64,000 nt of DNA from Bos javanicus (Eukaryota; Chordata; Mammalia; Artiodactyla; Bovidae). Below are positions 59,500 to 64,000 of this stretch, piece by piece. Every line of letters begins with the position of its first letter. The stretch's first letter is position 1. The notes under the pieces were generated by a model, which saw only the letters and a list, made by a program, of their open reading frames with translations, made no database searches and had not been told where the DNA came from. The stretch spans positions 125,556,001-125,620,000 of the forward strand of contig NC_083869.1 in assembly GCF_032452875.1 (NCBI RefSeq), read 5' to 3'. Position numbers and translations under genes: made by a program.

Positions 59500-60870
59500 C
59501 TGGGAAGTCTGTGCTAAGGGTTCAGGTCTGGGGAGAGGAGCCGGGGTGGGGTCGGGGGTCCGGGGGAGGCCTGGGAAAGCTGAGCAGCGGTAACTCAGGG
59601 GAGGTGGGAAGCGGGGGCGGGAGGGCCTGGGATGTGAGGGCCCCTCCCCGCTGCCGCCGGGCAGCTGGCTTGGGGCTGGGGCGTGACTGCAAATTCTCCC
59701 CGTCGCCACCGCCACCGCGCGCGCTGCCGCGGCTGCAATAAGAGAAGTCCGAGAAGTCCGAGGCGGCTTCCTCCTCCCTAACCAGAGGGGGCCGCGGTCA
59801 GAGGCGGGCAGCACCCCCGTTTGCTCGCCCCCACCCCTGTCGGCACTCGTGGCTGCTGGGAGCCCCGGCCGGCTAGCCCCGGGGTCAGTCAGAAGCGGTC
59901 TCGCCTGGGACCAGGTAGGAGCCGTCGGGGGAGCTGGAAGGGCCGGCGGTGCCCCGCCCCCAGTCCCTTCGTGGCTGGGAAGAAAGGGGGACGTGGGGTG
60001 CGGAGAGGAACCCCTAAACTTGGGGAGGAGAGCTGAGGGAGTTGAAGGCCAAAGGGTCCTCATCCCGAAAAGGACATAAGAAGGAAAACGGAGGAACCCT
60101 GGAAAGTGAAAAACTGATACAATTTGGGGAGAGGGCTGAGGGAAGGCGGGGAAAGTAGACTAAAAGGATCTGGTGGGAACCTGCAGAGACGAAGCTGGGA
60201 AGGGGCTGAGTCGGAAGAGGGAAACTGAGGGGATCCCCAAAAGGGTCTGGGTTGAGAAACTAAAAGGGACCTTGAAAGTGAGAATCTGGGGAGAAGCTGA
60301 AGGCTCTGGAAGAGAGGAACGACTTTTAGGTGGGTGGGGAGGGGGTCTGCCAGAAAGGAGTCAAGGAAAACCGTTTCTGGAGGACGCGGAATGTGGGTCG
60401 CAATCCCGAGGGTCCAGGAAGTCCCTCTATCCGGAATCGGCAGAAGTCGGAGGTGGGGTGAGGCCAGCGACCGGGAGGGGAGGGGAGGCTGTCACAAGCG
60501 CCCCCCTAGACGCTCCAGCCTCGCACAGGTGGGCGGGTTCCGGCTGGCGAGGGGAGTCCTGCAACGCTCAGGAGGCGTGGGTCCTGGTTTCCTGGGGAAG
60601 TCCCCGCCCTCGGCAGGGATGGGCCTCTCTGGGTGCCCCCTCCCCGCCCGCAGCGGCGATCTCGGTCCACGTTCCTCGGGATCCGGGAATTGCTGGCCGC
60701 CCCGACGGAAATCCTGCCTTTGACCGCGATTGCCGGGAGGGGCTGTCTCCATGGTAACGAGAGGGCGGAGGGACCGAGCCCAGCGCTGGGCTGCCTCGGG
60801 GCTCAACGCCCGCGCTACCCTCTGTGGTCTCCTCCCCCGCCCCCATTTTGAGTCCTTAGTTCGGGGCGAG
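59500..60870 (+). promoter_or_regulatory. CpG-island promoter, candidate FGR upstream promoter
   Basis: A CpG-dense region about 1.4 kb long. From gene order in human, FGR should lie to the right on the plus strand. I recall that FGR uses alternative non-coding first exons, so this is its most likely upstream promoter. No FGR coding sequence (SH4, SH3, SH2 or kinase) is in the window, so the assignment is by synteny only. A long non-coding RNA promoter is the main alternative. Confidence 0.5.
59760..59914 (+). other. Candidate non-coding first exon (FGR or lncRNA)
   Basis: Within the CpG island, gggaccag|gtaggagcc forms a good splice donor (GT at 59915-59916). An AT-containing 'gcaataagagaa' about 30 bp before position 59760 could position initiation. 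Both ends are predictions. Confidence 0.35.
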
Positions 60871-61440
60871 CTGCGGGGCCGAGGAGTAAGGCGAGGATGT
60901 GCAAGTGTTCAGGGATTGGGAAGGTGGGGGATCTGCAATCTCCAGGTCTTAGCCAGACTGGAACCTTGATTGCTGTGTGACTTTAGGCAAATTATGGGGC
61001 CTCTCTGGGCTTTAACTTCCTCATTTGCATTATGTAGGAAATTATCCCTGCCCCTACCCAGCTTCCATCCCCCAGCTTATCCCCAGTCGTGGGACTCGGG
61101 TGCACTAAGCAGTTTCCCCCACCCCCACTCCCCACCCGACCCGGTGTCCTGGGGGCTAGCCTCTTCAGTTTCTCATAAGTATAGAGTTGGATCACAAAGC
61201 CTGACAGGGCCTCCAGGGACCAAAACACAGGTGACTTCTTATAAAATAAATATTTGTGGGTCTGTTGAGGCCCCATACTGGGAAAGTCAGCCGATTTGAG
61301 ACTGTCCTTGACCCTCCCCCTTATTTATTTTTATTTTTTTGGTGATTTTGTGTGTGTTTATGGTATAAACACTGGTTTGTCAGCAAGTTTTGCTCTTCTC
61401 AATTCCAAATAATGCGAAGTTCAAGAATATGCATTTTATT
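60870..61440. other. Downstream of the CpG island, no gene recognised
   Basis: Unique and MIR-like sequence ('gtgtgactttaggcaaatta' near 60976). Confidence 0.5.
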
Positions 61441-61453
61441 GAAACTTCATTTT

Positions 61454-61598
61454 CTTTTTTTAAATTGTTTTATTAAAAAAAAAAATGTTTGGTCATGCTG
61501 CGCGGCACGTGGGATCTTAGTTCCCCAACCAAGGATCGAACCCATGCCTCCTGCATTGGAAGCGTGGAGTCTAAACCTCTGGACTGCCAGGGAAGTCC
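61454..61598 (-). mobile_element. CHR-type SINE with 14-bp target-site duplication
   Basis: A short reversed CHR copy ('aacccatgcctcctgcattg', 'ctggactgccagggaagtcc'). tgaaacttcatttt is repeated at 61440-61453 and 61599-61612. Confidence 0.88.
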
Positions 61599-61619
61599 TG
61601 AAACTTCATTTTATTGAAA

Positions 61620-64000
61620 CCAGTGATCCCTGAGTCTTTTAATATCCTTCCGTTTGTGAGTGTGGTGGTGGGAGAGTGAGGCTCTGTTCCCACTTCTCAG
61701 ATGGGAAGATGGAGGTTCGGGAGTGAATAACTGACAGGTCAGCAGTAGGGACCCAGAAGCTGGGCATCCTGTCCCTGATGTGGTGAAGGATGTAGACAGA
61801 ACTGAAGCCTACATTCCCTCCTTATCCCTATCAAATTCCGTTGCCCTCTGGAGAGGAGAGGGGAGCCAGGGGGGCAGTGGTGAAAGAACATATGGGTTTC
61901 CTGGGCTGTGTGGCTGGTTCTTGCTTTCCAGTGGGTGTGAAGCTGTGAGTGAGGGTGGAGAGTGTTTTTGAGTATGGTTTGGGCTTTGAGTGAATGAGCT
62001 TGAGCGTGTGAGCATGTGTGTGGGTGTTTGGGTGTTCTCTGCAGCCACCTGGGGCTGTGGCAAAGGAAGTGGCCAGACCTTGGCAGGATGGGTAGGGGGA
62101 CCTCAGGGCTGGGGAAAGAGGACCCAGAGCCCTTCCTGCACAGAGTCAACCAGGCTGGCCTCTGACCAGACCTGGGGAAGGGGACTGCCTGTCTGAGCGT
62201 GCTATGAAATTCAGACTCCTACTCCCTCAGTTCCCCCTGGACCAACTCATGGCTTTCCATCCCCCGAGAATCTCAAGTCCCTCAAGATCTCTATTTTAGA
62301 GGCTAGTGGGTAGGTTTTCAGCAACCGATGAGAAAACACTTTTACCCACAAGAAGTGGAGAAAATTCAGCTGACACGGTGAGGACCCTGTGGAGGGGAAA
62401 GCCAGTGTGGCCCTTCCCTCACCCCCACACACTGGCCTTACCAAAGTGATAGAATCAGAGCCGGCTGTGTCTTCTTAGCCCCTGGGTGTTAGGGGTGGGG
62501 GTGATAAGGCCTGAGTGATGTGAGGTGGTTGGAGGTTCTATGAGAGATGAAGGCCTCAGTGAGGGAGATGGAGGCTCAGGAAGGGCACTGGAGCCAGGGA
62601 GGGGTGGAAGGTCTCAGTGAGGAATGGAAGCCTTCATCAGAGGGCCAGGCCTTGGTGAGGATGGGGTGCGGTGAGCCTGAGACTTGGGCCTGCCCACTGG
62701 GCCAGCCTGAAGCCCTGAGGAGAAGCCGGAACTCTTGCTGGATGGTGGTTTCCTGCCCCTGTTCAGTCCCAGTTCCCTTTTGGTGAAATCCCCCAGGCGG
62801 CTGGGCCGGCTCAGCCCTCCCACCTCACCCTGAGCACTTCTCTTTCTTCTCTGCCTTGTCACTTCTCCTCCCTTGGCCCTGGAGGGGGCTTCCTCAAGGG
62901 GAGGGACCAGAAGTGAAAGTTCGCCGAGCAACTACAGTGCTCCCGGTGCTTTCAGGGGCTTGACTGCAATTGAGGCTCAGGAGCAACCCCAGGAGGCAGA
63001 GATCTGATTCCTATTTTCTAGGCGAAGAAACTGCAGCTCAGCAAGAAGTGAAGCAACCTGCCCAATGTCTCAAGTCGGGTAGAATTTGAGCTCAAACCAG
63101 TCTCCAGATCCTACAGATACTTGGCAGAAGTCAGGGGGGAACAGGACATCCTGTGTCTACATCAAAGCCCTGATGTAGTGTTGGCAAGTATAGACCAAAG
63201 AAAGGATGGGTGCATCTGGGGCTCCTATGTCCAGGAGGAGGGGTGGGAGGGGGGCAGGTTCTCCGCTTTATGGCCAGCTGCCATATATATGGCAGGGGTG
63301 GTATGATCAGTTGTCTGGGGACTGGGTAGGAAATATGACATTCACCAATCAAGGAGAGCGTGACCCCCCTGCTCAGGCTTTGGAGAGCACAGCTGGGAAC
63401 AGAACTCTGTACTTGAATTAATAGTCCTGGCTTTGAATCCCAGGTCTGGCTGTTTGACCTCCAGCAACTCACTTCCCCTCTCCACACGAGAGAGGTAGAC
63501 TGATAAATCTTCCCTGAGGGCCCTTCTAGCTTTGCTGTTTGTGGTTCTCAGCCTCCCTTAACCACACTGGCCAAGAGCCTTCCCAATAACTGCACAGAAG
63601 ATACAGATGCAAAAACAGATGCTCAGAAGGCTGATGTCATCCAATCAAGGCCTCAAAACTTGGGAGGGCCACACAGAGGGAGAGATGCTGAAGGTGGGAA
63701 CACCATGGTCCAGGATTGGACCTCAGTTCTGACATCTACAACCTGATCTTGACCCAGATCAGACTTTAGAAGCCAACTCCTGTCAACCAGATGTTCAAGA
63801 GGCCTGTTTATTAACAGATTCAAGTCCCTGCAGTGACCAGAATGCTTGTGGCGGGTCTCTGAGCCACTCCCTTTGTAAGCAGGCAAAGGGAGAAAAGAGA
63901 CTTGGATTCAGATTCTAAGGGCTATTGAAAATCAGTGGTTGCTGAGAGACCCTGGGCAGGTCACTTCCCCTTCACTGGGCTATAATGAGGATTCAGGGTG
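61620..64000. other. Right end of window, MIR remnants, no exon recognised
   Basis: MIR-like pieces near 63420-63500 ('ctttgaatcccaggtctggc') and 63900-63990 ('gaccctgggcaggtcacttc'). This is probably the 5' region or first intron of FGR if synteny holds, but no coding exon is seen. Confidence 0.5.

Noticed and set aside
59446..60063. 205-codon minus-strand frame in the right-hand CpG island
   Set aside because: Pro/Arg-rich read-through of CpG-island DNA, with similar open frames on the plus strand.
60173..60757. 194-codon plus-strand frame
   Set aside because: Same CpG-island composition effect. It does not resemble any FGR coding exon.
7545..61598. tRNA-like B-box sequences in many places
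   Set aside because: They belong to tRNA-derived SINE heads. No intact tRNA cloverleaf outside SINEs was seen.
60870..64000. Search for FGR coding exon 2 with the N-myristoylation start
   Set aside because: No ATG-Gly-Cys start followed by SH4-like residues and a donor was found. FGR coding sequence probably begins beyond the window.

Overview
This is vertebrate nuclear DNA from a bovid, most likely cattle or a close relative. It is packed with ruminant-specific retroposons: Bov-A2 and Bov-tA SINEs, CHR-type tRNA-derived SINEs, BovB (RTE) LINEs and ruminant L1. Coding sequence is split into short exons with GT/AG splice sites. Two protein-coding genes are recognisable, FAM76A and IFI6. From memory the human order on chromosome 1p35 is FGR - IFI6 - FAM76A. 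That fits this window read right to left and puts FGR just beyond the right edge.

Layout: (1) 1-6.7 kb: the 5' end of FAM76A on the minus strand. Four coding exons encode residues 1-118 and the start codon lies in a CpG island. (2) 6.7-33.1 kb: intergenic, almost entirely repeats. It includes a probable solo LTR near 8.2-8.7 kb, many BovB fragments (one nested head to tail inside another at 14.9-16.2 kb), MaLR LTRs, and a long decayed ERV-L pol remnant (about 27.1-32.1 kb) broken by a solo LTR, two BovB copies and a Bov-A2. (3) 32.8-36.9 kb: complete IFI6 on the plus strand. It has a TATA box, CCAAT box and ISRE, one non-coding exon, four coding exons (134 aa) and a poly(A) signal. A Bov-A2 SINE with a clean 11-bp target-site duplication carries an IRF-type motif about 210 bp upstream of the native ISRE. 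(4) 36.9-59.5 kb: intergenic. It holds a consensus CTCF site (40.18 kb), an orphan CpG-island promoter with a perfect CRE (43.0-43.4 kb), L2, L1 and MLT1 remnants, a degenerate minisatellite split by a hAT-type MITE (49.5-50.2 kb), and further SINEs. (5) 59.5-60.9 kb: a second orphan CpG island with a good splice donor, a candidate upstream promoter and non-coding exon of FGR. No FGR coding exon is in the window.

The genes are not an operon or pathway. IFI6 is an interferon-stimulated effector of the ISG12/6-16 family. FAM76A is a Cys-rich, coiled-coil protein of poorly known role with a housekeeping-type promoter. I found no unknown multi-gene system. The observations most worth checking are the SINE-derived IRF motif beside the IFI6 ISRE, the two orphan CpG-island promoters, the CTCF site between them and IFI6, and a 32-bp perfect direct repeat 1.1 kb apart. 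Named repeat families were recognised by eye, so their boundaries are approximate unless a target-site duplication is stated.
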